Below, one piece after another: positions 55,819 to 64,000 of a DNA stretch of 64,000 bases. Each line of letters begins with the position of its first letter. Position 1 is the stretch's first letter. The stretch is from NCBI RefSeq assembly GCF_020096995.1, contig NZ_CP083692.1, positions 1,798,001 to 1,862,000 of the forward strand, given 5' to 3'. The notes beneath the pieces are model-generated. The model made no database searches. It worked only from the letters and a program-made list of their open reading frames with translations, and had not been told where the DNA came from. This DNA is from Leucobacter sp. Psy1 (GTDB lineage: Bacteria; Actinomycetota; Actinomycetes; Actinomycetales; Microbacteriaceae). The position numbers and the translations under genes were made by a program.

Positions 55819-58464
55819 TTAGTGGGCGGCCGCGTTCCAGTTCTCGCCGTGGCCGACCTGCACTTCGAGAGGCACGGACAGATCCGCTGCTCCGGCCATC
55901 TCCTCGCGGACGATCGCCTCGAGCTGGTCCCACTCCCCCTCGGCGACCTCGAACATGAGCTCATCGTGGATCTGGAGGAGCATGCGCGACCTGAGCTCCG
56001 CATCCTGCATCCGCTGCTCCACTCGGATCATCGCGAACTTGATGATGTCAGCGGCAGACCCCTGAATGGGCGCGTTGAGCGCCGCACGTTCAGCGTTCTC
56101 GCGCAGGATCCGGTTCGGGCTCGCAAGGTCGGGGAACGGCCTGCGGCGACCGAAGATCGTCTCGGTGTACTTGTCGACCTTGGCCTGCTCGACCACGGAG
56201 CGGAGGTAGTCCCGCACCCCGCCGAATCGTTCGAAGTAGTCCGTCATCAACTGCTTCGCCTCGGCCGAGGTGATACCGAGCTGCTTGGAGAGGCCGAAGG
56301 GCGAAAGCCCGTAGGCGAGCCCGTACGACATCGCCTTGACCTTCGATCGCATCTCGTTCGTGACCTCTGCGGGCTCGACGCCGAAGATGCGGGCGCCGAC
56401 GAAACGGTGCAGGTCCTCCCCCTCGTTGAACGCCTGGATGAGCCCCTCATCGCCCGACAGGTGGGCCATGATTCGCATCTCGATCTGCGAGTAGTCCGCG
56501 GTCATGAGCGTCTCGTATTCGGCGGCGTGTGTGAACGCCTCGCGAATGCGTCGCCCCTCGTCACTGCGCACGGGGATGTTCTGCAGGTTCGGGTCGGTTG
56601 AGGCGAGCCGACCGGTGCTCGCGCCGATCTGCACGAGCGTCGTGTGGATGCGCTCGTCGTTCTGCACCGCCTTGATCAGCGTTTCCACGATCTGGCGGAG
56701 CTTGTTCGCGTCGCGGTGCGAGAGCAGCGCATCGAGGAACGGGTGCGGGTTCTTGAGCTGCAGGTCGGTGAGCGCCGCCGCATCGGTCGTGTAGCCGCTC
56801 TTCGTCTTGCGGGTCTTCGGCATCTCGAGCTCTTCGAACAGCACCTCCTGCAGCTGCTTCGGCGAGGAGAGATTGACCTCGTGCCCGATCGCGTCGAAGG
56901 CGCGCTGCTGCAGTGTCGCCACCCGGTCGGTGAGCTCCGCCTCGTGCGCCTCCAGCAGCGGGCGGTCGATGGCGACACCGCGAGTCTCGAGCTCGGCGAG
57001 GACCGGCAGCAGCGGGATCTCGATCGTCTCGTAGATGTCTCCGGTGCGCTCGGGGAAGCGCTCGACGATCGCCTCGTGGACACGGGTCACGTACCAGGCG
57101 AGTTCGGCCTGGTCGGCGACGCTCCCCTCTTCGGGGACGAGCTGGTTCGGATCCCCGGTCGGCACCTCTTCGCCGAGGTAGCGGAAGACCGCCTCGGCGA
57201 TCGTCTTCTCCGGCCCGGTCGGCCTCACCAGCCACGCAGCGACGAGCGCGTCGCCGACGACGCCGCCGATCCGAGCACCCGTGCCAGCGATGAGGTGCAT
57301 CTGCGCCTTTGCGTCGAAGAAGACCTTCGGCGCGTCCGAGGCGAGCCACTGCTCGAACAGCGCGTAATCCCGTCCGCCAGGCTGCCAGTGCAGCGCGACA
57401 GTGGACTCGGGCGTCGCGAGTCCCACATCGTATCCGCCATGTCCTTGGGAGATCACTACGGCCGGTCGCTCGGCCTTCTCGAGCCAGTTGCCGAGTTCCT
57501 CGTCGATCAGCGTGACCGTCTCGGGCCGCGTCGGCGCCAACGACTCCGGGGTCGTCCCGGCTGCGGGCACATCCGTTCCGGCGAGCTTCGCCACCCGCTG
57601 CATCAGCGTGCGGAACTCGAGCTTCGCGAACACCGGCTGCACGAGCCCCATGTCGATGTCTTCGCGCTTCAGATCATCGAGCGCGAGCCCCAGATCGACA
57701 TCGCGTACGAGCCGGTTGAGCCTGCGATTCCGTTCGGCGAGGTGCGCGTGCTCGCGCAGGCTCTCGCCCACTTTGCCGGTCACCTCGTCCTGACGTCGCA
57801 GGATCTCCTCGAGCGAGCCGAACTGGTTGATCCACTTGACGGCCGTCTTCTCGCCAACCTTGGGGATGCCGGGGAGGTTGTCGCTCGTCTCACCGACGAG
57901 GGCCGCGATCTCCGGGTACTGCTCGGGCCGGATCCCGTACCGTTCCATGACCTTCTCGGCGTCGTACCGGGTCAACTCACTCACCCCCTGTTTGGACGGG
58001 TAGAGCAGCGTGACGTTGTCGTCCACGAGCTGGATGGTGTCGCGGTCGCCGCTGACCACGAGCACCCGATATCCGGCCTCCGAGGCCTGCGTCGCGAGCG
58101 TCGCCAGGATATCGTCTGCCTCGAAGTTCTCCTTCTCGATAGTTCGGATGCCCATCGCGTGCAGCGCCTCCTGCAGCAGCGGCACCTGGCCCTTGAATTC
58201 CGGCGGCGTCTCCCCGCGAGTGCCCTTGTACTCCGGGTACTCCTCCGTGCGGAACGAGTGCCTCGAGATGTCGAACGCCACCGCGAGCGAGTCTGGCTTC
58301 TCATTGCTGAGCAGGTTGATCAGCATGGCGATGAAGCCGTGGATCGCGTTCGTATGCTGACCGCTCTGCGTCTGGAAGCTGTCCACCGGCAGCGCGTAGA
58401 ACGCCCGGAACGCGAGGGAGTGTCCGTCGATGACCATGAGGGTAGGCTGATTGCTATTCGGCAC
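55819..58464 (-). CDS. polA: DNA polymerase I
   Basis: An 881-residue replication and repair polymerase. The N-terminal 5'-3' nuclease shows VIDGHSLAFRAFYALP and VSGDRDTIQLV. The middle domain lacks the acidic residues of the 3'-5' exonuclease (no DxE in the expected strand), as usual in actinobacteria. The polymerase domain has motif A TADYSQIEMR near 690, the O-helix KAMSYGLAYGLS near 740 and motif C QIHDELMFEV near 845. ATG at 58464 is divergent from the thioesterase gene. Confidence 0.97.
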   Translation of the reverse strand: MPNSNQPTLMVIDGHSLAFRAFYALPVDSFQTQSGQHTNAIHGFIAMLINLLSNEKPDSLAVAFDISRHSFRTEEYPEYKGTRGETPPEFKGQVPLLQEALHAMGIRTIEKENFEADDILATLATQASEAGYRVLVVSGDRDTIQLVDDNVTLLYPSKQGVSELTRYDAEKVMERYGIRPEQYPEIAALVGETSDNLPGIPKVGEKTAVKWINQFGSLEEILRRQDEVTGKVGESLREHAHLAERNRRLNRLVRDVDLGLALDDLKREDIDMGLVQPVFAKLEFRTLMQRVAKLAGTDVPAAGTTPESLAPTRPETVTLIDEELGNWLEKAERPAVVISQGHGGYDVGLATPESTVALHWQPGGRDYALFEQWLASDAPKVFFDAKAQMHLIAGTGARIGGVVGDALVAAWLVRPTGPEKTIAEAVFRYLGEEVPTGDPNQLVPEEGSVADQAELAWYVTRVHEAIVERFPERTGDIYETIEIPLLPVLAELETRGVAIDRPLLEAHEAELTDRVATLQQRAFDAIGHEVNLSSPKQLQEVLFEELEMPKTRKTKSGYTTDAAALTDLQLKNPHPFLDALLSHRDANKLRQIVETLIKAVQNDERIHTTLVQIGASTGRLASTDPNLQNIPVRSDEGRRIREAFTHAAEYETLMTADYSQIEMRIMAHLSGDEGLIQAFNEGEDLHRFVGARIFGVEPAEVTNEMRSKVKAMSYGLAYGLSPFGLSKQLGITSAEAKQLMTDYFERFGGVRDYLRSVVEQAKVDKYTETIFGRRRPFPDLASPNRILRENAERAALNAPIQGSAADIIKFAMIRVEQRMQDAELRSRMLLQIHDELMFEVAEGEWDQLEAIVREEMAGAADLSVPLEVQVGHGENWNAAAH

Positions 58465-58555
58465 GGTGACAGCCTACAAGGGGCCCACGACATTCGTCAG
58501 GCACCTGCGGCGGCCCGGCCGGTTCGACCCCTCAGACGATGGAGACAGCATCCGG

Positions 58556-59032
58556 ATGACTTCGACACCCGATTCCACGCCAGCGAGCCCCGCGGACCAG
58601 ACGAACCCCGCCGACGAGCGTATCGCCGGTGAGACCGGCCAGGAATACCTCGCCAGACGCGGCCTCGGCGCACTCGCCGTACGGATGGGCATCGAGTTCC
58701 CCGAGTTCACTCCCTCGCGTGCCGTCGCCACGATGCCGGTCGAAGGCAACACTCAGCCCATGGGGCTCGTGCACGGAGGCGCGTACGTGGTGCTGGCCGA
58801 GTCGCTCGGCTCGATGCACGCGAACTTCCTCGCCCCTCAGGGTCACGCCGCCGTTGGTGTCGACATCAACGCGACGCACACCGCCTCCGCGACCGCGGGG
58901 ATCGTGACGGGGGTCTGCACTCCGATCCACCTCGGCCGCACGCTGACCGTGCACGAAATCGCGATCACCGATGAGCGGGGCCGACGCTGCTCCACCGTGC
59001 GCATCACCAACCTGTACAAGCGGGTAGCATAG
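58556..59032 (+). CDS. PaaI-type hotdog-fold thioesterase
   Basis: A 158-residue acyl-CoA thioesterase. The hotdog signature is MGLVHGGAYVVLAESLGSMHAN near 62, followed by DINATHTASATAGIVTG. ATG at 58556 is chosen, with GGAGA about ten bases upstream; the N-terminal 30 residues are polar and probably disordered. It is divergent from polA and convergent with pdtaR. The acyl substrate is unknown. Confidence 0.9.
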   Translation: MTSTPDSTPASPADQTNPADERIAGETGQEYLARRGLGALAVRMGIEFPEFTPSRAVATMPVEGNTQPMGLVHGGAYVVLAESLGSMHANFLAPQGHAAVGVDINATHTASATAGIVTGVCTPIHLGRTLTVHEIAITDERGRRCSTVRITNLYKRVA

Positions 59033-59033
59033 C

Positions 59034-59063
59034 AAAACGCCCGGGATCGCATCCCGGGCGTTT
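59034..59063. terminator. bidirectional terminator between thioesterase and pdtaR
   Basis: A 13-base-pair perfect stem (59035-59047 with 59051-59063) and a 3-base loop. TTT follows on the plus strand and TTTT on the minus strand. Confidence 0.88.
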
Positions 59064-59107
59064 CACTGCGGTCTTCGCTGCGGCCGGCAGGCCGCTCGGG
59101 TCTTGCG

Positions 59108-59716
59108 TCAGTCCTTCTTCGGTCCGAGCTGATCGATGATGGTCTTCGCCACGTCCTGCATCGTGAGTCGACGATCCATCGACGCCTTCTGGATCCAGCG
59201 GAACGCCTCGGGCTCGCTCAGGCCCATCTTGTGGTTCAGGATGCCCTTGGCACGATCGACGAGCTTCCGAGTCTCGAAGCGCTCGGCGAGGTCGGCGACC
59301 TCGGATTCCAGCGCCGTGATCTGCTGGAAGCGCGAGAGCGCGATCTCGATGGCGGGGAGCAGGTCGGCCGGGGTGAACGGCTTTACGACGTAGGCGAGCG
59401 CCCCGGCCTCGGTGGCGCGCTCGACGAGCTCGCGCTGGCTGAAGGCCGTAAGCAGCACGACGGGAGCGAGATTATTCTTGTTGATCCGCTCAGCCGCCGA
59501 GATGCCGTCGAGCTGGGGCATCTTCACGTCCATGACGACGAGGTCGGGCCGCAGGTCTTCGACGAGCGCCACAGCGGTCTCACCGTCGCCGGCTTCACCG
59601 ACGACGTCGAAGCCGTTGTCGCGCAGGGTCTCGACGATGTCGAGACGGATCAGGGACTCGTCCTCGGCGACGACGACGCGTCGCGTCTCGCTGGTATTGC
59701 TGGTTTCCTCAGTCAC
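59108..59716 (-). CDS. pdtaR: ANTAR-domain response regulator, PdtaR type
   Basis: A 202-residue two-component output protein that binds RNA and prevents transcription termination. The receiver domain has EDESLIR, the phosphorylated aspartate in LVVMDVKMPQ near 62 and the lysine in YVVKPF near 112. The ANTAR domain near 140-195 has RKLVDRAKGILNHKMGLSEPEAFRWIQKASMDRRLTMQDVA. It matches mycobacterial PdtaR in plan. The partner kinase PdtaS is not in the window. The start is GTG at 59716. Confidence 0.93.
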   Translation of the reverse strand: MTEETSNTSETRRVVVAEDESLIRLDIVETLRDNGFDVVGEAGDGETAVALVEDLRPDLVVMDVKMPQLDGISAAERINKNNLAPVVLLTAFSQRELVERATEAGALAYVVKPFTPADLLPAIEIALSRFQQITALESEVADLAERFETRKLVDRAKGILNHKMGLSEPEAFRWIQKASMDRRLTMQDVAKTIIDQLGPKKD

Positions 59717-59806
59717 GTTATCTACCCTATTCCATTCGTCTCGGGGAAAGCTTCAAGATCGGAACCGATTTCGGCGATCGCGCCGCTTCCGGATTCCGAT
59801 CGTCGG

Positions 59807-61285
59807 TCATGTTCGCGTTCTGTCGCGATCGCGCCCGGAAGCGCTCTCTGAATTCGTCGCCTTCCGGTGGATGGCGGTGACGATCCACGTCACCAGCCAG
59901 AGCCCCACGCCGATCGCGAGCAGCAGTCCGGCAATCTCGTACTGGATCCAGTCCTCACGGCTGCGCGCCCACGGGCCGACGAGGAACAGGCTCGTGACGG
60001 CGCCCAGGATCGGGATCACCGTGGGGGCGCGGAATCCGCCCTCCGGCGTAGGATCACGCCTCAGGATCAGCAGCGCCACATTCACCACGGCGAAGACGCA
60101 GAGCAGCAGAAGCGCCGTCGTGCCGCCGAGCTGACCCACGATGCCGCTGTCGGAGTTCTGATTCACGAAGATCACGAGGCCCACGGCGAGCAGGGTGCTG
60201 AACAGGATCGCCACCCAGGGCGACCGACGCTTCGGCAGCACTGCCGCGAGCGGCCGGGGCAGCACGTTCTGCTTCGCCATGCCGTAGAGGAGCCGGCTGG
60301 CCATGAGCATGTTGATGAGGGCCGTATTCACCACGGCGAAGACGGTGAGGAACGGGAAGATCGCATCGACCGGAATGCCGGGAGCACCGATGCGCACGAC
60401 GTCGAGCAGGATCCCCGCGTCAGGGTTCTTCGGGTTGAGGAGGTCGCCGGGCGGGATCACCATGATCACGGTCACCGCGACGAGCATGTAGATGAGCGCG
60501 CAGAGCCCGAGTCCGGTGAGCATGATCCGGGGGAAGTCGCGCTGCGGGTTCTTGCACTCTTCGACGAGGTTCACCGAATCCTCGAACCCGACCATCGCGA
60601 AGAAGGCGATAGCGGTCGCCATCGTGACGGCTGCGAAGATGCCGCGATCCTCGGGCGTCTCGAAGACGACGAGGCGGCTGACATCGCCCTCGCCCTGAAT
60701 GATCGCGACGGCCCCGATGAAGATGATGACGCCCATGATCGAGAGCGTGACGAGCGTGAGGACGAGGTTGAACTTGACGCTCTCCCCCACACCGCGCAGG
60801 TTGATGAGCGCCAGAATCACGATGATCGCGATCGCCGCGAACATCGTCGCCGTCGCGTCGGTCGGTACCCCCTCGACGAACTGGCCGACGCCGATCAGGA
60901 TGTTCTGCCCCACCAGGGTCGCGGAGGTCGCCGCGCTCGTGATGCCCGAGCTCGCCACCGCGAAAGCGACGATGAACGTCACGAAGTGAACCCCGAACGC
61001 CTTGTGCGCGTAAAGCGCCGCACCGGCAGCGTACGGGTACTTCGTGACCAGCTCGAGGTACGAGAACGCCGTCAGGGTCGCGATCGTGAACGCGATGAGG
61101 AACGGCAGCCACGCCATGCCCCCGACCTGCCCTGCGACGCGGCCGGTGATCGCGAAGATTCCCGCTCCGATGATGTCGCCCATGATGAGCAGCAGGAGCA
61201 GCTTGGGGCCGATGACCTTCTTCAGTCCCCCGTGCTGCTCCTCACCCTCCATGGCTACGACCACTTCAGTGTTCAGCTTGGCCAT
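59807..61285 (-). CDS. APC superfamily amino-acid permease
   Basis: A 492-residue transporter with about twelve membrane segments. The first helix has IGPKLLLLLIMGDIIGAGIFAITG with the GxG hinge of the family; AFFAMVGFEDSVNLVEECKNPQRDFP near 245 is the conserved helix 6-loop block. It resembles cationic amino-acid or polyamine permeases, though substrate cannot be assigned. ATG at 61285 is chosen; GAGGAAGG precedes it. Upstream, TATATT and an inverted repeat suggest a regulated promoter. Confidence 0.93.
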   Translation of the reverse strand: MAKLNTEVVVAMEGEEQHGGLKKVIGPKLLLLLIMGDIIGAGIFAITGRVAGQVGGMAWLPFLIAFTIATLTAFSYLELVTKYPYAAGAALYAHKAFGVHFVTFIVAFAVASSGITSAATSATLVGQNILIGVGQFVEGVPTDATATMFAAIAIIVILALINLRGVGESVKFNLVLTLVTLSIMGVIIFIGAVAIIQGEGDVSRLVVFETPEDRGIFAAVTMATAIAFFAMVGFEDSVNLVEECKNPQRDFPRIMLTGLGLCALIYMLVAVTVIMVIPPGDLLNPKNPDAGILLDVVRIGAPGIPVDAIFPFLTVFAVVNTALINMLMASRLLYGMAKQNVLPRPLAAVLPKRRSPWVAILFSTLLAVGLVIFVNQNSDSGIVGQLGGTTALLLLCVFAVVNVALLILRRDPTPEGGFRAPTVIPILGAVTSLFLVGPWARSREDWIQYEIAGLLLAIGVGLWLVTWIVTAIHRKATNSESASGRDRDRTRT

Positions 61286-61339
61286 CGTCTCAGCCTTCCT
61301 CGTGCGCCGGTGTGGAGCGCGCTGGCCGAGGAGATTCCC

Positions 61340-61369
61340 ACTCCGCACGATCAGCGGAGTCTCAATATA
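61340..61369 (-). promoter_or_regulatory. -10 element and inverted-repeat operator of the permease gene
   Basis: On the minus strand TATATT (61364-61369) is followed at once by a perfect inverted repeat, ACTCCGC and GCGGAGT with a 7-base spacer (61340-61360). The repeat would cover the transcription start. No clear -35 element is seen. Confidence 0.42.
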
Positions 61370-61438
61370 GCCGATTCAGCGACCGGCGAGCGCCACCACT
61401 GCGCAGCACGCAGGGATGCGCTGCCGCAAGAAACGGGA

Positions 61439-62998
61439 TCAGCGCATGCCGCGACCGAGCATCTGCTGGATCTGCGCCATATCTTCTTCGGAGGGCTGCG
61501 CCTGAGCCCCGCCCAGGCCGAACCCCGAACCACCCGCTGCTGCTGGCTTCACCTCGGCGCTCTCCTGCGCCCGCTTCGCGGGGTTGCCGGACCGGGATCC
61601 CGACTTCTTCTTGCCCTTGACCTGCTTCTTCTTGCCGCCGTGTCCGCCCATGCCAGGGGGCATCGCTCCCATCCCTGGCATCTGCGGCATGCCGCCCTTC
61701 GAGACGGTCTTCATCATCTTCGCGGCCTGCTCGAATCGCTGCACGAGCTGATTCACATCGGTGACGGTCATGCCGGAACCGCGCGCAATGCGCAGTCGAC
61801 GGGAGCCGTTGAGCAGTTTCGGGTTCTGGCGCTCCGCGCGCGTCATCGACTGGATGATCGCCTCCGTGTGCACGATCTCCCGCTCATCGAAGGCGTCGAG
61901 CTGCTCCTTCATCTTGCCCATGCCGGGGAGCATGCCCATCATCTTCTTGATGGAGCCGGCTCCGCGCAGCTGCTGCATCTGGCCGAGGAAGTCGTCGAGG
62001 GTGAACTGATCCTTCGCGATCTTCTCGGCGACCTTGCGCGCCTCGTCCTCGTCGAACGCCTGCTGTGCCTGCTCGATGAGGCTGAGCACATCGCCGAGAT
62101 CGAGGATCCGGCTCGCCATGCGATCCGGGTGGAACGGCTCGAAATCGCCGAGCCCCTCACCCGTCGACGCGAAGAGGATCGGGCGACCCGTCAGACTCCG
62201 GATGGAGAGGGCGGCACCACCGCGCGCATCGCCATCGAGCTTCGTGAGCACGACACCCGTGAAATCGACGCCCTCCTGGAAGGCCTTCGCCGTCGCAACG
62301 GCGTCCTGACCGATCATCGCGTCGATCACGAACAGCACTTCGTCGGGGTCGACGGCCTTGCGGATGTTCGCGGCCTGCTTCATGAGCTCCTGGTCCACGC
62401 CCAGGCGACCAGCGGTATCCACGATGACGAAGTCGTACTGCTTCGTCTTCGCCTCCTTCACGCCGTCCTTCGCGACCTTCACCGGGTCGCCGACGCCGTT
62501 GCCCGGCTCAGGGGCGAAGATCGCGACGCCAGCCTGCTCCGCGACGACCCCGAGCTGCGTCACCGCGTTCGGACGCTGCAAGTCGCTCGCCACGAGGAGA
62601 GGGGTGTGGCCCTGATCCTTCAACCACTTCGCGAGCTTGCCAGCGAGCGTCGTCTTACCCGCACCCTGCAGGCCCGCGAGCATGATGACGGTCGGAGGGT
62701 TCTTCGCGAACTGCAGCCGCCGGCTCTCGCCGCCCAGAATGCCGACGAGCTCCTCGTTGACGATCTGCACGACCTGCTGGGCCGGGTTCAGGGCGCGATT
62801 GACCTCGTCGCCGAGGGCGCGCTCCCGCACCCGCCCGGTGAACTCCTTGACGACCTCGAGAGAGACGTCCGCCTCGAGCAGTGCGCGACGAATCTCGCGC
62901 ACCGTCCCGTCGACATCGGCGGCCGAGAGCTTGCCCTTGGTCCGCAGATTCTTGAGTGTCTCGGTGAGTCGTGCCGACAGATTTCCGAAAGTAGCCAT
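61439..62998 (-). CDS. ffh: signal recognition particle protein Ffh
   Basis: The SRP GTPase that binds 4.5S RNA and signal sequences. The NG domain has P-loop GLQGAGKTTLAGKLA near 107, DTAGRLGVD near 190 and TKLDGDARGGAALS near 250. The methionine-rich M domain (about 325-440) has MGMLPGMGKMK and SGMTVTDVNQL. The tail beyond 455 is a basic Lys/Gly-rich and then Ala/Gly-rich extension. Length 519. The SRP receptor gene ftsY lies 218 bases upstream on the same strand. Confidence 0.98.
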   Translation of the reverse strand: MATFGNLSARLTETLKNLRTKGKLSAADVDGTVREIRRALLEADVSLEVVKEFTGRVRERALGDEVNRALNPAQQVVQIVNEELVGILGGESRRLQFAKNPPTVIMLAGLQGAGKTTLAGKLAKWLKDQGHTPLLVASDLQRPNAVTQLGVVAEQAGVAIFAPEPGNGVGDPVKVAKDGVKEAKTKQYDFVIVDTAGRLGVDQELMKQAANIRKAVDPDEVLFVIDAMIGQDAVATAKAFQEGVDFTGVVLTKLDGDARGGAALSIRSLTGRPILFASTGEGLGDFEPFHPDRMASRILDLGDVLSLIEQAQQAFDEDEARKVAEKIAKDQFTLDDFLGQMQQLRGAGSIKKMMGMLPGMGKMKEQLDAFDEREIVHTEAIIQSMTRAERQNPKLLNGSRRLRIARGSGMTVTDVNQLVQRFEQAAKMMKTVSKGGMPQMPGMGAMPPGMGGHGGKKKQVKGKKKSGSRSGNPAKRAQESAEVKPAAAGGSGFGLGGAQAQPSEEDMAQIQQMLGRGMR

Positions 62999-63023
62999 GG
63001 TGCACCCATTCTACCGGAGTGGC

Positions 63024-63226
63024 AGACGCCCCGAAGCGATGCTTCCTCGCGGCTAGCCCACCCCGCGCTTCGCTCCGTGGGCCGCGGCAGTAGCCGCACT
63101 GGGCTAGACGCTCCGAAGCGATGCTTCCTCGCGGCTAGCCCACCCCGCGCTTCGCTCCGTGGGCCGCGGCAGTGGCCGCGCTGGGCTAGACGCTCCGAAG
63201 CGATGCTTCCTCGCGGCTAGCCCACC
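63024..63226. repeat. tandem array of 82-bp repeats between ftsY and ffh
   Basis: Two full 82-base units (63024-63105 and 63106-63187) and a 39-base partial unit (63188-63226) lie head to tail, with very few differences. Each unit has a GAAGC/GCTTC mini-palindrome and GCCCAC/GTGGGC arms, so the RNA can fold. The partial unit includes the last codons and stop of ftsY. Confidence 0.93.
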
Positions 63227-64000
63227 AGCTGCTGCGCGAAGACGTGCGGCGTGAAGCCCGTCAGGTCCCCGATGCCCTCGCCCTGCCCCACGAGCTTCAC
63301 CGGAAGCCCGGTCTTCTGCTGCACCGAGAGCACGAACCCGCCCTTCGCCGACCCGTCGAGCTTCGTCAGCACGAGTCCGGTGACCCCGGCGTGCTCGATG
63401 AACGCCTCGGCCTGCGCCAGCCCGTTCTGCCCAGTCGTCGCGTCGAGCACGAGCAGCACCTCCGCGATCGGCGATCGCTTCTGCACGACTCGGCGCACCT
63501 TCGACAGCTCGTCCATCAGGCCACCCTTCGTCTGCAGGCGACCGGCAGTATCGATGATCGCGACGTCGTACGCACCCTCCTGCGCCCGCTCCACGGTCTG
63601 GAACGCCACCGAGGCGGGATCCTGACCCTGCTGCTGCGGCTTGACGATGTCGACGCCTGCGCGCTCAGTCCAGGTGGCGAGCTGTTCGACGGCCGCCGCG
63701 CGGAACGTGTCGGCAGCTCCCACGACGACCTTCCGGTCGAAGGTGCGCAGGTACTTGGCGAACTTGCCGATCGTCGTCGTCTTGCCGACGCCGTTCACGC
63801 CGACGACGAGCACGACCGACGGGCGATCCTGGAGCCGAAGGGTCGGGTCGAAGCGCGCCAGGCGCTCCTCGATCGTCTCGCGGAGCATGCGGCGCAGCTC
63901 CTTCGCGTCCGTGACGCGGTGCCGGTTCACGAGGTCGCGGAGCTCGTCCAGGATCGCGTCCGCAGTATCGGGTCCGAAATCGGCGCCGATGAGCGCCGTC
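63217..64000 (-). CDS. ftsY: signal recognition particle receptor FtsY, 5'-truncated by window edge
   Basis: The membrane-associated SRP receptor GTPase. The visible part covers the end of the N domain (IGADFGPDTADAILDELR, read from the last bases) and the whole G domain: P-loop GVNGVGKTTTIGKFA, TFRAAAVEQL, DTAGRLQTKGGLMDEL and TKLDGSAKGGF. It ends GIGDLTGFTPHVFAQQLVG, the usual C-terminus. The N-terminal acidic A domain lies outside the window. The stop is inside the 82-bp repeat array. Confidence 0.96.
   Translation of the reverse strand, partial: TALIGADFGPDTADAILDELRDLVNRHRVTDAKELRRMLRETIEERLARFDPTLRLQDRPSVVLVVGVNGVGKTTTIGKFAKYLRTFDRKVVVGAADTFRAAAVEQLATWTERAGVDIVKPQQQGQDPASVAFQTVERAQEGAYDVAIIDTAGRLQTKGGLMDELSKVRRVVQKRSPIAEVLLVLDATTGQNGLAQAEAFIEHAGVTGLVLTKLDGSAKGGFVLSVQQKTGLPVKLVGQGEGIGDLTGFTPHVFAQQLVG

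Noticed and set aside
59867-63220. An 1117-codon open frame on the plus strand across the permease and ffh
   Set aside because: It runs antisense through two certain genes and is His/Arg/Asp-rich in the manner of a mirror frame; no motif or ribosome-binding site supports it.

Overview
The window is chromosomal DNA of a high-GC actinobacterium. Gene content and order point to the Microbacteriaceae, possibly Leucobacter or a close relative; the genus is an inference. Supporting signs are the clpX-clpP2-clpP1-tig block, the rne-rplU-rpmA-obgE-proB-proA-nadD-rsfS block, a MarP-like periplasmic protease, DUF3817, DUF2207 and DUF4126 proteins, an ANTAR response regulator of the PdtaR type, frequent GTG starts and many ATGA/GTGA stop-start overlaps. 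I see no insertion sequence, prophage, integrase or CRISPR array. Most of the window is core genome, with accessory islands near 20.8-24.3 kb, 24.7-37 kb and 53.8-55.8 kb.

Layout. 0-3.2 kb (+): 3' part of valS, a small unknown ORF and a lipoprotein. 3.3-7.5 kb (-): clpX, clpP2, clpP1 and tig, with hairpins separating the units and a ClgR-like site before clpP1. 7.5-9.6 kb (-): tRNA-Pro, tRNA-Gly, a gamma-carbonic-anhydrase-like protein, tRNA-Asn and an orphan ABC ATPase. 9.7-20.7 kb, mostly (-): dnaG, dgt, dusB, uppS, recO, ruvC, yebC, a HIT hydrolase and thrS, with a TRIC/UPF0126 membrane protein on (+). 20.8-24.3 kb (-): a copper amine oxidase with a cysteine-rich tail, then an aldehyde dehydrogenase, a likely amine-degrading pair. 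24.5-31.4 kb: four tRNAs, a membrane-anchored HELLH protein, a Tag glycosylase, a MarP-like protease, an SDR and two unknown membrane proteins. 31.4-34.7 kb (-): a tightly coupled glycosyltransferase, acyl-CoA-dehydrogenase-like and PIG-L/methyltransferase operon. 34.9-39.5 kb (+): DUF418, DUF3817, GyrI-like, DUF2207 and VOC proteins. 39.6-49.8 kb (-): tRNA-Ala, rsfS, a tail-anchored acidic protein, nadD, proA, proB, obgE, rpmA, rplU and rne. 50.0-53.5 kb: VKOR, coaE, DUF4126 and rpsA. 53.8-55.8 kb (+): an XRE-HTH/PP2C fusion overlapping a membrane-anchored partner. 55.8-64.0 kb: polA, a PaaI-type thioesterase, pdtaR, an APC permease, ffh and the 3' part of ftsY.

Functionally, the core genes cover proteostasis (ClpXP1P2, trigger factor), co-translational targeting (Ffh, FtsY), translation (ValS, ThrS, S1, L21, L27, Obg, RsfS), replication and repair (DnaG, Pol I, RecO, RuvC, Tag), RNA decay (RNase E/G), proline synthesis (ProB, ProA) and cofactors (NadD, CoaE). 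The best candidates for undescribed biology are the XRE-PP2C/membrane cassette at 53.8-55.8 kb, the three-gene glycoconjugate-like operon at 31.4-34.7 kb and the cysteine-rich tail on the copper amine oxidase. Two repeat arrays that begin inside the 3' ends of clpX and ftsY are also unusual.
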